Below are positions 22,067 to 32,508 of a stretch of 64,000 nucleotides of DNA, in pieces; the stretch's first letter is position 1, and the number at the start of each line of letters is the position of its first letter. The stretch spans positions 159,514,456 through 159,578,455 of the forward strand of contig NC_053494.1 of assembly GCF_905171775.1 (NCBI RefSeq). The letters are read 5' to 3'. The stretch comes from Rana temporaria (lineage: Eukaryota; Chordata; Amphibia; Anura; Ranidae). Made by a program: the position numbers and the translations under genes. The notes under the pieces were generated by a model that was not told the origin of the DNA, ran no database searches, and saw only the letters and a list, made by a program, of their open reading frames with translations.

Positions 22067-23130
22067 ATCTTAAGTTTTATTTTTGGACAGTGTCTGCACA
22101 TAGCCAACCCCACACATGTATCTTTACCCAGCCAAGCTCCCTCGCTACCTCCCCGCACTACTAGATCCCTTACTATTGGATTGGTACTTCCAGGTATGCA
22201 GGAGCCCATAACCCCACCTATGAGAGAGTGCTAAGCCCTGAGTGGCCAATCACCATGCCTGAAAATTGTCTCATGCATACCTACTTACCAACTGTTCTTG
22301 ATTTCCAAGGACAACTCAGTATTAATCAGTTGTACTGTGACCTCTGTGCTCCAATATGTAGAATAAGGCTCATTGAGGCTTACTGCACATCTGTCTGCAC
22401 ATCTGTCTCAAAGTACTCTGGGAATTTGGCAGACTGGGAGCTGGGTTCTCATTTAATTCCCTTAAGCCAGTTACTGTGGTACTATTAAGGGGGTCCCCAC
22501 CTTTTTAGTTACTAAGTAACTGGCTTATCATTCTGGTTTAAAAATGATAGGCTATAAAAGAGGGAGGTGGGTGGAGCTTCAAAGGATAACTTGTTACACG
22601 GAGTGAACAGAGAAGGGTTCACCATCAGAAAGGATAAGAAATAGGACTGTGCAATGCTTTGTGAGTATCCATTTGAGAAGAGTATGTCCTTATGGGAGAT
22701 AGCGTATTTTTGAGAGTCGGGTTGTGAAATACTTTCTTTACTTGGATGTTACCACCACTGAGCTGGAAAAGTTTTTGTTCAGTACTGGATAGACTCTTAT
22801 AAGTCTTGTACTGGAATAAAGTTGTATTCTTTTGTCTCCGGTTGTGCTGCCCAGCATAGGAGGTTGTTTCTAAGTTAAATAATGGGGAAAAAAAATCAAA
22901 AATCAAATCTGATTTAAAAAAAGTTTTATTATTTAGCCAGACATGACTGCTGATTTTTGGGTTAGGAAAAAGTTTGTAAACATACTCAGTGCCGAATTAA
23001 GTTGTCTGTACAGCGAGTGTTGGGCTTCCCAGTGTCAGCCCCGTGAACTGAAAGAAGATATGGATAATGATGTTCACGAAACACATGGGCTCCAACCAGA
23101 TAACCTGAAACCTAGAGTCTCGGTGTCATG
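22067..23130. other. unassigned non-coding DNA
   Basis: No element boundaries or coding motifs were recognised. The open frames here lack recognisable domains. Confidence 0.35.
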
Positions 23131-23380
23131 TTACATAGTCAGGTTGAAAAAAGACACAAGTCCATCCAGTTCAACCACAAAAAAAAAAAAAAAACACAGT
23201 ACAATCCTATACACCCAACTCCATACCCACAGTTGATCCAGAGGAAGGCAAAAAAAACCAGCAGAGCATGATCCAATTTGCTACAGCAGGGGAAAAAATT
23301 CCTTCCTGATCCCCCGAGAGGCAATCGGATTTACCCTGGATCAACTTTACCTACAAATCTTAGTACTCAGTTATATTTTG
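23131..23380 (+). repeat. dispersed repeat with 'gttgaaaaaagacacaagtc' motif
   Basis: The text 'atgttacatagtcaggttga' and 'aaagacacaagtccatccag' marks an abundant amphibian interspersed repeat, followed by an A-run and 'ttccttcctgatcccc'. I know the motif as a common dispersed repeat but cannot give its class. No target duplication was found. Confidence 0.45.
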
Positions 23381-23665
23381 TACATTTAGGAAAGAATCCA
23401 GGTCTTTTGGGGGAGCCTGAGGAAGCTTTCCTAATGACTGTGGAGGTTTGTACTGGGGAAAGGAGCTCTGCTGCAGGGACTGTGTCTATGTCAAAAGAAT
23501 TAATCCTAAATGTCAAGATCTTTGACTACTTGAAACTGAAAAGAACCCAAAATGTATCTGGGGTGTGACTGCCAGCCTTGTCCCACTAGTAACCCTTTTA
23601 TGTTGATTCAGTGTCCTGGTACACTGGAAGAATGAGGACTGAGAAATGACTCCCTTATACACACT

Positions 23666-24376
23666 GGGCCAAATCCTCAAAAGGGATACGCAGGCGGAAC
23701 TGCTGTTCAGCCTGCGTATCCCTGTGCCTATCTTTGGAACTGATCCTCAGAAGCAGTTTTCCAAAGATAGGCAGAAGATCCGACATCTGTAAGAGACTTA
23801 CACTGTCGGATCTTAGGATGCAGTACCGCATCCGCCGCTGGGGGCATTTCGAGTCGAAATGCCACTTTGCGTATGCAAATGAGGACTTACGGAGATCCAC
23901 AAAGCTTTTCAGCTTTGTGTTTTCTGCGTAAGTTTACGTTTGCAAACGTAAAATTAGTTCTGCTTTTACAAAGTGTAAACTAGTAACACCTTGTAAAAAC
24001 AGATCTTTTTTTCGATCGCCGCATTTTTTTTAAAATTTTGAATTTTTTTTCCCGGCGCGGAACTTTTTTTTTACCCGACGCAACTTTATTGTCCCGTCGC
24101 AATCCACAAAGCCCAACGTAACGTAATTTCGCGCGCTGCCCGTCGGGAAAATGACGTCACGAGCATGCGCAGTACGGCCGGCGCGGGAGCGCGCCTCATT
24201 TAAATTGTCATCGCCCCCTGCAGAAGAGGACCGCCTTGCGCCGGAGACATTTAAGTTACACGGCCTGAAATTTCTAGGTAAGTGCTTTGTGGATCGGGCA
24301 CTTAGGTAGAAATTTTAAGCCAGTGTAACTTAAATGGAAAAAGTTAAGTTAGGCAGGAATTTTGAAGATTTGGCCC
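23666..24376. mobile_element. MITE family C, copy 2
   Basis: The ends gggccaaatcctcaaaagg and '...aattttgaagatttggccc' are inverted, and ACT flanks both sides (23663-23665; 24377-24379), a possible 3-bp target duplication. The interior matches copy 1 at 2077-2747 through 'ttagatccgacat'-type blocks, 'gagcatgcgcagta' and 'ggcgcgggagcgcgcctcat'. Confidence 0.75.
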
Positions 24377-24504
24377 ACTATCTCCGAATTTTGCCACTGT
24401 GATCTGCATACTTATTTAAAGTGAGTCACTGAAAAGATGCCAAAGCCAATGGATCAGCATGACAGCTGGTCAACTAGCACTTTCGGGAGAAGAGGTACCT
24501 CCGC

Positions 24505-24632
24505 CCTTAAAGAAGAAGTAAAGCCAAAACGTGTTTGGCTGTACTTCTGTGGATCACAGGAGTGCAGCAGACAGCGGGCTGAAGCCCGCTGTCGGCTGAT
24601 GTCACAGAGCCGGTCCAGGCTCGGAAAGGATC
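24505..24632. mobile_element. fragment of MITE family F
   Basis: Starts with 'ttaaagaagaagtaaagcca' and holds 'tggatcacaggagtgcag', the inverted form of the right end of the element at 10379-11145. It is truncated before the other terminus. Confidence 0.55.
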
Positions 24633-25568
24633 ATGAATGTTCTCAGGCTTATTGCACTGAAATCTTGGCCTAAAAACTTGCTCCTATAAAATAATGGTGT
24701 GGGTGTAGTGTGATTCATATCCCAACACTTGAACTAAACATGTAATTAAAAGAAGCACCTCCCTAATTTTTTATAAAATGGTACATTACATTCATGTGAC
24801 TGATCATAATTACAGTATAGATCTTTAGGGCATATTTGCAATGTACTGTACATTGATTACCTGCTGGACATTTTTGGGGAAATAAAACTTAAGCTTCAAT
24901 TTAAATAGCTCAATAAAAGAAGTTTCCTTCGGTTCCCCTTGAAGAAACACTGTTTGCCTTCCCCTCCAGCAGCCCAGATTACCTGCCGTTATTCATCCCT
25001 CAATGTTCTGCCGGCATCTCTCCGACTGCAGAGACTTTAATAGGGGCAGACTTAAATAAACACACACTTTTCTCAGGTCATTGCTCACTAACTTACTGCA
25101 CCACACTGACAGCTCCAGCTTCTTAATTTGTCTGTTTCCTTTTAATTGACCAGATTAATTATTTCCACCTTGCCATTTGTCAGGGAGGTCACTGCTCCTT
25201 CTCACCACGCTAATAAACTAATTCAGTTATTGTTCGTGTAATTAAGAATGTGAGTTACAGGTCACATTTTTAAATTGGTTTGCTGTGCGATAAATTCAAG
25301 TTTTATTAAGCCCAGAAAGCCAGGTATAACTTTATCATTTTGCGGAAGAAAGGCTATAACAGGCAAGGAGATACCTTGATTTAAAAAAAAAAAGTCTTGG
25401 CCTGATGTTTATTGTTTTGAATTGATACCTGTTTTATTGTTATCCTTTGATACCTTTTTCATGCTCATTGCTTGACTGGCTGATACAGTTGTGGGCAGTC
25501 CTGAAAGAAACCATTACAGAGGGCATCTGTAATAATGTACATTTTAACCCTTGAACTGTTATAACAGT
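24633..25568. other. non-repetitive DNA, possible conserved element
   Basis: No repeat or coding region is recognised. From about 25080 to 25300 several TAATTA/ATTAAT-type homeodomain core sites occur in a compact, non-repetitive stretch. Such clusters are common in vertebrate developmental enhancers; here it is only a suggestion from composition. Confidence 0.3.
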
Positions 25569-25857
25569 TTAAAGTGGGGGTTCACCCTAAAACTACTTTC
25601 TAGTATTACAATGTCCCGACACATTACAATACAATTATGCCTATTTTTTTTTTTTTATGCTGTACATACCTCGGTACAGCTAGTTCACCCGCGGCTTCCG
25701 GGCTGCACCCGCGGGATTCACAACCCGGAAGCCGCAGGTGAACTAGCTGTACCGAGGTATGTACAGCATAACAAAAAAAAAATAGGCATAATTGTATTGT
25801 AACGTGTCGGGACATTCTAATACTAGAAAGTAGTTTTAGGGTGAAGCCCCGCTTTAA
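25569..25857. mobile_element. TTAA-flanked palindromic MITE
   Basis: Nearly the whole 289-bp element is one palindrome: TTAAAGTGGGGGTTCACCCT on the left, its near-complement ending in TTAA on the right, and long arms meeting at about 25715. Mirror-image open frames on opposite strands confirm the arm identity. TTAA at both ends fits piggyBac- or Kolobok-type targets. A longer relative lies at 31525-32033. Confidence 0.85.
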
Positions 25858-26322
25858 CCTTACCCCTCAATAATTACTTTTTTTATTTTTATTATTTACT
25901 CGTATTCTCTCCTTGTCCGTACATAAATGACAGGCTACAAAACTCTCATATCTCCCACCTAAGGTGAGTGATAGGAGACACTCCTAAACTGCTGGATGTC
26001 AATGATGTTGTCAGGATTACAATAATGAAATAAAGCTACAGGCTTTGTTATTCTGGAGTTCCATCCAAAATTACAACCGACGGCAGCACCCCAACCCCCT
26101 CCGACCAGTTCCTTTTAATAAAAAAATAACTATGCATGTCTGTTTCTTGCACTTTTCTGTACAGTCTACTGTTATCACTGCAGCTTCCTCTTCATCATTG
26201 GCAGTGGCATGCATTCCACCTGGCCTCATTGGCACCCATGTAATGGCATTCTGGAGTACTGCAAATCCAGCCAGGGTGATAAATAGGGGTATGTGACTGT
26301 GACAGACCCAACTGAGACAGAG

Positions 26323-27061
26323 GCCCGGATTCTTGTGCGAGTTACGCCGGCGTATCTCCAGATACGCCGTCGTAACTCTGAGTCCGAGCCGTCGTATCTT
26401 GGCGCCTGATTCAAATAATCAGATACGCCAAAATTTCACTAAGATACGACCAGCGTAAGTCTCTTACGTCGTCTTATCTTAACTGCATATTTACGCTGGC
26501 CGCTAGGGGCGTGTATGCTGATTTCCGCCTAGAAATATGTAAATCAGCTAGATATGCCAATTCAGGAACGTACGCCCGGCCGACGCAGTACAGATATGCC
26601 GTTTACGTTAGGCTTTTCCCGACGTTAAGTTACCCCTGCTATATGAGGCGTAGATGAGGCGTACCAATGTTAAGTATGGACGTCGTTCCCGCTTCGAATT
26701 TTGAAAATTTTACGTTGTTTGCGTAAGTCGTTCGCGAATAGGGCTGGGCGTCATTTACGTTCACGTCGAAAGCATTGGCTTCTTGCGCGTTAATTTGGAG
26801 CATGCGCACTGGGATACTTTCACGGACGGCGCATGCACCGTTCGTAAAAAGCGTCATTTACGTGAGGTCACATTAAATTTACATAACACATGCTCATATC
26901 TACCACATTTGAATTAGGCGGGCTTACGCCAGCCTATTTACGATACGCCGCCGCAACTTTGGTTTGAGAATACGGCACTTGCCTGTCAAAGTTGCGGAGA
27001 CGTAACGTAAATAGGATACGTTACGCCGCACAAAGATACGCGCTTCTACGTGAATCCGGGC
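26323..27061. mobile_element. MITE family G, complete copy
   Basis: The ends gcccggattc and gaatccgggc are perfect inverted repeats, and CAGAG occurs directly outside both (26318-26322; 27062-27066), a candidate 5-bp target duplication. The 739-bp interior is CpG-rich with 'tacgccggcgtatctcc' and 'gcatgcgcactggga'. Partial relatives are at 15450-15769 and around 31117-32320. Non-coding. Confidence 0.8.
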
Positions 27062-27066
27062 CAGAG

Positions 27067-27557
27067 TCTTTTGGAAGCTTTTTATGGGGCAAGCCTCCTA
27101 CCCACTGATTGTAGCTCATGGAGGAGACTTTTTGTCTGCTTCTTCAAGTCAGATCATGGTGAGGAACTCAGTTTAGCCTCTGATCCCATGGAGAGCAGAT
27201 CATTTTCTAATGATGGACAGCCACGTGATGAACGCTGAGAACGAGGCTTGGATTAATTCTCTGAATAAGAACAATAAAGCTTCCCTTCTGGAGAGAATGG
27301 AATGGTGTAATATTAATCTTGTACAGGTTAATGGTCAGAGGGAATATGGTGGCCCTCCTGCAGACTGGGTTGTTGAGGCTCCTTCACTTGGGACAGAAAT
27401 ATGGGACATAAATATTTATCAACATTATCCCTCAAGAAATGTATGAAGATAAATTATTTCCGCCTTTTAAGACTGCTGGAACATTGTATGAGTTTGTGTC
27501 ATAGACTTTTGTAGACTTGTGCCAGACAGTCTGAAGTGGGGTGGGATCACTGTTTAT
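27067..27557. other. unassigned DNA with a weak coding-like stretch
   Basis: Text at about 27200-27450 gives short frames (MNAENEAWINSLNKNNKASL... in one register) that look faintly like retroelement gag-adjacent coding sequence but have no definable domain. I leave it unassigned. Confidence 0.25.
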
Positions 27558-27574
27558 GTTATGTGTTTATTGTT

Positions 27575-28091
27575 TTTTTTTTTTTTTAAAGTGTATTTTG
27601 TGCGTGTACTCGAGAGAGGAGCCGGACTGCAGGAGTTGGGAGTAGGCAGGCCTCCCCCAGAGGCAATCTGCCACCTTTCTCCATGCCCCGGGTGGCAATG
27701 GTGGGTGTGTGAGGGGGTCCTCCCACACAGCCCACCCTACCTGCTCCGCTTTGAAGCCCAACAGGGCAGAGGGACTCCCTATAAGGGAGTGAGAGGATTA
27801 GCCCGCTCAACCAGCCCCGTTAGTCCTTTGCCTCTCTTTTAGAGACCGCATGGTCAAAGTGCGTGCGTGTTAACCCAATTTTGAGTGCGTGTGTAGGTGT
27901 GGTGTTTTTTGTGGGAGGGGGGTGGGCGTACTAAGCGCAGGCTTACCTCGCATAGCACACCCACCGGGAGCCGGGCTGAGACCACCAAACTCAATTCACA
28001 TGAAGCCGAGACCGGGATCCGAACCCCTAGCTGCAGAGGTGAATGGCTTGTCAGCGCAGTGCCAATCGCGTTGAGCCACCGCAGCTCCCAC
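27575..28091 (-). mobile_element. tRNA-derived SINE, copy 1
   Basis: The element lies on the minus strand with its 5' end at 28091 and a poly(A) tail seen as T-run at 27575-27587. Flanking direct repeats gttatgtgtttattgtt (27558-27574; 28092-28108) are exact 17-bp target duplications, the signature of LINE-driven insertion. The 5' part has RNA polymerase III box-like sequences: a box A-like TGGCTCAACGCG and box B GGTTCGGATCC about 45 bases later. The remaining ~430 bp has no known tail. A second copy is at 56952-57454. Confidence 0.85.
28015..28078 (-). promoter_or_regulatory. RNA polymerase III internal promoter of the SINE
   Basis: On the minus strand, box A-like TGGCTCAACGCG spans 28078-28067 and box B GGTTCGGATCC spans 28025-28015 (consensus GGTTCGANNCC with one change). 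Spacing of ~42 bases suits a tRNA-derived promoter. The surrounding 75 bases do not fold as a complete cloverleaf gene with acceptor stem, so this is a SINE head rather than a tRNA gene. Confidence 0.65.
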
Positions 28092-28108
28092 GTTATGTGT
28101 TTATTGTT

Positions 28109-29178
28109 AAGTGTGTCTCTTCCATTGTGTGCCTCCTAGGTGTGAATTCTCATAGTTAATTGAGTCGCATATTGTTTCTGTCTGTCTGCTCATTTCCTGG
28201 AGATGTGATTAATATTGTGTCCACTTTACATTGTTATGGAACCATTGTGAGATATTTGTGCAGTGGCAGCCCGTCCATAAGGGGCTAATCTACATGCAGG
28301 GCACCGGACGCATGGATTCCAATGTTTTTTTTTTTTTGCAGCACATGATTAGAGCCTGAGACTCTAATTGGCTTTGAAAAAGGGTGGGCTTGAGGCGCAA
28401 AGCACTGCGTCCTGAGCCCACCCAGTTGTGTGCCAATAGTGAATTAATATTCACTATTGTCTTCCTGATTATCCAACAGTCAATCAGAAAGCGGGTCCAG
28501 AGACCCAATTGGCCAGGGAGACTTAGGTCTTTGATTGCCGCCTTCCCGGGGGGTTGGTTTGCCAAAATATTGAGCTCCTGTATTTATGTTTATGATAATG
28601 TGTAATGTGATCAGGCTCTACCTAAGCTTGTGTGCTTTACATTCTGTGTGAATTTTCAAAAAGTGTGTTCCAATTTGCACCTAAGCTAGTGTCATCTAGT
28701 GCAATATTCAGATATAATACCTGGTTCCTGGGTCCTGGGTCCAGACTGGAGAGAGCTGTATTTTGACAGAGGCACCCATATCCTATGCCGTGAAGCTAAT
28801 ATGTATGCAATCATGTTTTTTTTTTGTTTTTTTTTATGTCCATGCCCTGTATGCATGCGTGTATGAAATATAAATGAATAGAAATGAAATTTACTGTTTT
28901 TACTTGTCTTTGCATAATTGTTATGCATTTATACATTCATCTATGCCAATTAAATGCTTTTATAACCTAAACCTCCATTAGTCAATGGCCTCATAAAGTC
29001 CGAACCTCCATTTTCTTGCGAAGCTAACTAAGAATAAGCACAGTTTTGTGTTTTGAAGATTTGACGCAATAAACAGTTTATACAGATCTACATTTTACTC
29101 TTATTAGGAAGGGGGTTTAAAAAATGGAGTTCCAGTACAAAAAAGCTATTTACCATTCTTTAGCAGCCTGCAGTGAAT
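28109..29178. other. unassigned DNA with a possible hAT-like fragment
   Basis: At about 28262-28570 'cagtggcagcccgtccataa' begins a segment reminiscent of dispersed hAT elements, with 'ttcactattgtcttcctgat' type text inside, but a right terminus was not found. Otherwise nothing is recognised. Confidence 0.35.
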
Positions 29179-29186
29179 GTCAGCTA

Positions 29187-29600
29187 CATAGGCGTGCGCA
29201 CATAGGGTGTAAGGTGTGCCTGGGCACACCCTAATCACCCTGTACTGTGCAGATTTCCCCTGCTGCCTGGCTTCAGAGAAAGAGACTGGGGAATCTCTGT
29301 CCTCGGTCCCTTTCTCTGTCTCAAAAGTTAGACATCAGGGGTCTGTTTAGACCACTGATATTTCACCAAAGCCCCTCAACAGGGCTCCTAAAAAATATAT
29401 ATATATTTAAAAAAAATAAAATAAAAATAAAATTGTAAAAAAATAATAATAATAATACAAATAAAGACACTGACACCAATCTCTGCCCTACTGACAAAGC
29501 CCTACTGACTTGCCCACTGCCATATACGGTATATTACACACGCATGTGTGTTTGAGCTTTGGTGTGCACACCCTAATGCCATAGGCTGCGCACACCTATG
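29187..29600. mobile_element. hAT-type MITE with 8-bp target duplication
   Basis: The ends cataggcgtgcgcacat and 'ctgcgcacacctatg' are inverted repeats. Directly outside both is gtcagcta (29179-29186; 29601-29608), an exact 8-bp duplication, the hallmark of hAT transposition. Subterminal 'ggtgtgcctgggcacaccct' is a small palindrome. The 414-bp body includes an AT-rich run with (AAT)n and has no coding sequence. Confidence 0.85.
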
Positions 29601-29910
29601 GTCAGCTATGTGCCGTGAGCTCAAGCAGAAGGCAAAAAAATGTTTTTTATATAACAGCTTGCCCCTTATTGGCTGTGGTGTGTGTATATTTTTTTTTTCT
29701 GCAGGACACCTGGAAGTGATTACCTGCAGTGTTCAGCAATGTAGTGGTGTTCCAATATATGGCCCACCAGGATTGTAAGTATATTTTCTCTTCCATTACA
29801 AGCTGGGCTTATGTGACTTTTTGACCTTGTAGTGGCAGAGTCACTTTAATTAAATTTTTTTAATCATTAATTAGTTGTTTTGTAAACTGTTGCCTCTATA
29901 TGAATACTGT

Positions 29911-29912
29911 AT

Positions 29913-29954
<42 letters not shown>

Positions 29955-29978
29955 TATAATAATAATAATTATAATAAT
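29911..29978. repeat. (AAT)n microsatellite
   Basis: A run of about 20 ATA/AAT trinucleotides with a few interruptions (aattat). No flanking element could be tied to it. Confidence 0.9.
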
Positions 29979-31116
29979 GTTAAAAAAGGTTTAAATCTAC
30001 TTTAAAGAAAACAGTTCCCTCGCTATGTGTTACGTATAATAATTATTTTTCAATGGAAACATCAAAAAATGCATATTAAACTATTGAAATTTGCATAAAC
30101 TGCAGCGTGCAGAGTGTTTTAATAATGTACTACAATGTAGGACATATAGGAACACAATTCAACAGTTTCCCTGATAATAAGCAGAAATAATTGAAATGTT
30201 GTTTGTTAATTCCACACATTATCTGTAGTCAAGGTATGTTGGTGTGAATAGGGGCTTAGGGTACATCATCATAGACTGTTCATGGATTTTGCATTACAGC
30301 TAATAAAGTAGATAAAACCTGAGAAATTCTTCCCCAGCTTAGGTAACACCACCCAACCTGATATTGCAGAATAACAGAAATCACATCTGAGTATATTATT
30401 CAGGCTGGTATTTTGCTTTATCTCCAGGTGTAGAGCACACAGCTCCTTGGGGGTTTGGCAAACACAATACACTGTTACAGCTGAAAGTTCCGTTTTCCAT
30501 ATTATCATCTTACAGACAGGAACTTCATAAACTTTCAAGACAACCTGGATATGATTTCCAGTTCTACTGCATAGATCCAGGTGAGGTTTTATTAGATATA
30601 TTTGTACCACGCCAAATATACTGAACTCAATTTTTATTTGATATAGACATATATATTTTGTCTATTACTAAAATGTAATAAAAAAAAAACTGTAAGAAGG
30701 TCAGTGACATGTAAAATCATGCAAAAATCACATAAACATTGTTAATTTTTTCTATAAATATTCTGTTCTCTGTTGCTACTCTAAAAAATCAATAAATTCT
30801 ACTTTTGTTTGTGTAAAAATTATTAACATGTATGTAAAATAACAATGACTGTATATTATTTGCCCCCCCTTTTGTCTGTTTAATATATCATTAAAAGTGT
30901 TGTATTATACAGTATGTTCAACAAGTGAAAAAAAAAAAAAGTGCTATTCATCCAGCCAGAGATATTGTGAGCTGATGCCCTGGTTTCTTATCAGTTATCA
31001 TTGTTCCTTGCTATCTCTGTGGGGTATATAGTCCTACATTAGTATAATTTAGTCCTAACACACTCCCTGTCCTTGGGTGACAACACTGCTCAGTATGGCT
31101 GTCACCCTGGGACACA
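29979..31116. other. unassigned AT-rich DNA
   Basis: The segment is AT-rich and non-repetitive. The open frame on the minus strand at 30269-30610 shows no recognised domain and no splice-site context that I would defend. Confidence 0.35.
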
Positions 31117-32320
31117 AAGGGGCAGATCCACGTAGCGCGGCGCTTCTCTCCGCCGGGCGTAGCGTATCTAAGATACACTACGCCGCCGTAATTTTATTTT
31201 TTTCGAATCCTCAAAGAATTTGCGCCGTAAGTTACGGCGGCGTAGTGTATCTTTGGCAGCGTAAGGGCGCGGAATTCAAATGGCTGTGATGGGGGCGTGT
31301 TTTATGTAAATACGTTGTGACTCGTGACCCATCGTAAACAATGTTTTTTTTTGAACGGCGCATGCGCCGTCCGTGGGTGTATCCCAGTGCGCATGCTCGA
31401 AAATGAAACCGGAACAAGCCAATGCTTCCGACGGTGACGTCATTCTACGCAAATCCCTATTCGCGAACGACTTACGCAAACAACGTAAATAATTCAAATT
31501 TTGACGCGGGAACGGTGGCCATACTTAAAGCGGTGGTTCACCCTCCTTAACATCATTATAGCATTAAATTCGGCATCGTAGCGCGAGCTACAGTATGCCG
31601 GTCTTAAATTTTTAATCCCCGTACTCACTGTGCTATGGATCATTGAAGATTCCGACTCCCGCGGGGAATGGGCGTGCCTATGGAGAGGGAGGATGATCGA
31701 CGGCCGGCTCTGGCACGTCACGCTCCCCGAAGACAGCCGGAGTAGGTCTCGGCTCTTCACGGCGCCTGCGCACAGGCTATGCGCAGGCGCCGTGAAGAGC
31801 CAAGCCTATTTCGGCTATTTCCGGAGAAGCGTGACGTGCCAGGGCCGGCCGCCAATCACCTTCTCTCACCATAGGAACGCCCATTCCCCGGAATCTTCAA
31901 TGATCCATAGCACAGTGAGTACAGGGATAAAAAATGTAAGACCGGCATACTGTAGCTCGCGCTACGATGCCGAATGTAATGGTAGAATAAAAAAAAAAAA
32001 AATTTTTTTTAATAGGGTGAACCCCCGCTTTAACATTGAGTACGCCACCATGTAGCAGCTTTAACTATACGCCGGAAAAAGCCGAACGCAAACAACGTAA
32101 AAAAATGCGTCGGCCGTACGTGCGTTCATGGATCGCCTTAACTAGCTAATTTGCATTCTCGACGCGGAAACGCCACCTAGCGGCCGGCGGAAAAAATGCA
32201 CCTAAGATCCGACAGGGTACTAAGACGTACGCCTGTCGGATCGATCCCAGATGCCGTCGTATCTTGTTTTGTAGATACAAAACAAAGATACAACGTGGGA
32301 ACTTTAAAATTACGCGGCGT
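31117..32320. mobile_element. MITE family G relative interrupted by a TTAA palindrome
   Basis: The left part repeats family G blocks ('tacgccgccgtaa', 'ttacggcggcgtagtgtatc', 'cgcatgcgccgtccgtg', 'cgaacgacttacgcaaac') and the right part from 32034 resumes with 'gccgaacgcaaacaacgt' and 'gatgccgtcgtatctt'. A separate palindromic MITE sits between. The right terminus is uncertain. Confidence 0.55.
31525..32033. mobile_element. TTAA-flanked palindromic MITE, long form
   Basis: TTAAAGCGGTGGTTCACCCT on the left mirrors AGGGTGAACCCCCGCTTTAA on the right. Long arms run inward through 'ggcatcgtagcgcgagctac', 'actgtgctatggatcattga' and 'acggcgcctgcgca', meeting near 31780. The ends match the 289-bp element at 25569-25857, so both belong to one TTAA-targeting family with different interiors. 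It is inserted into a family G MITE. Confidence 0.85.
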
Positions 32321-32349
32321 ATCAAGTCAGGCCAGGCCAGGCCAGGCTG

Positions 32350-32508
32350 AGCGGCGAAAAGGATCTTGGGACCGCGCGCGGGACTTTCGACGGGTGAGGT
32401 AAGTAAAACAGGGGCTGGGGGGGGGGCTTTATACACTGAAGTTTTTTCACCTTAATGCATAAATTGCATTAAGGTGAAAAAACATTTTCCTTTACAACTC
32501 CTTTAAGT
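32350..32508. mobile_element. 3' end of TTAA repeat family H
   Basis: Ends with 'tttacaactcctttaa', the inverted form of the 'ttaaaggggttgtaaa' start seen at 50342 and 58123. It includes a hairpin 'caccttaatgca..tgcattaaggtg'. The other end is missing. Confidence 0.5.

Noticed and set aside
25551..25815. Two nearly identical small proteins on opposite strands
   Set aside because: They arise from the palindromic MITE arms, not from genes.
28015..28090. A tRNA gene at the SINE head
   Set aside because: Box A and B are present, but no acceptor stem or full cloverleaf closes, and the same unit recurs as a dispersed SINE with target duplications.
30269..30610. 113-codon minus-strand frame as an exon
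   Set aside because: No recognisable domain, no convincing splice context and no supporting neighbour; unassigned rather than called.
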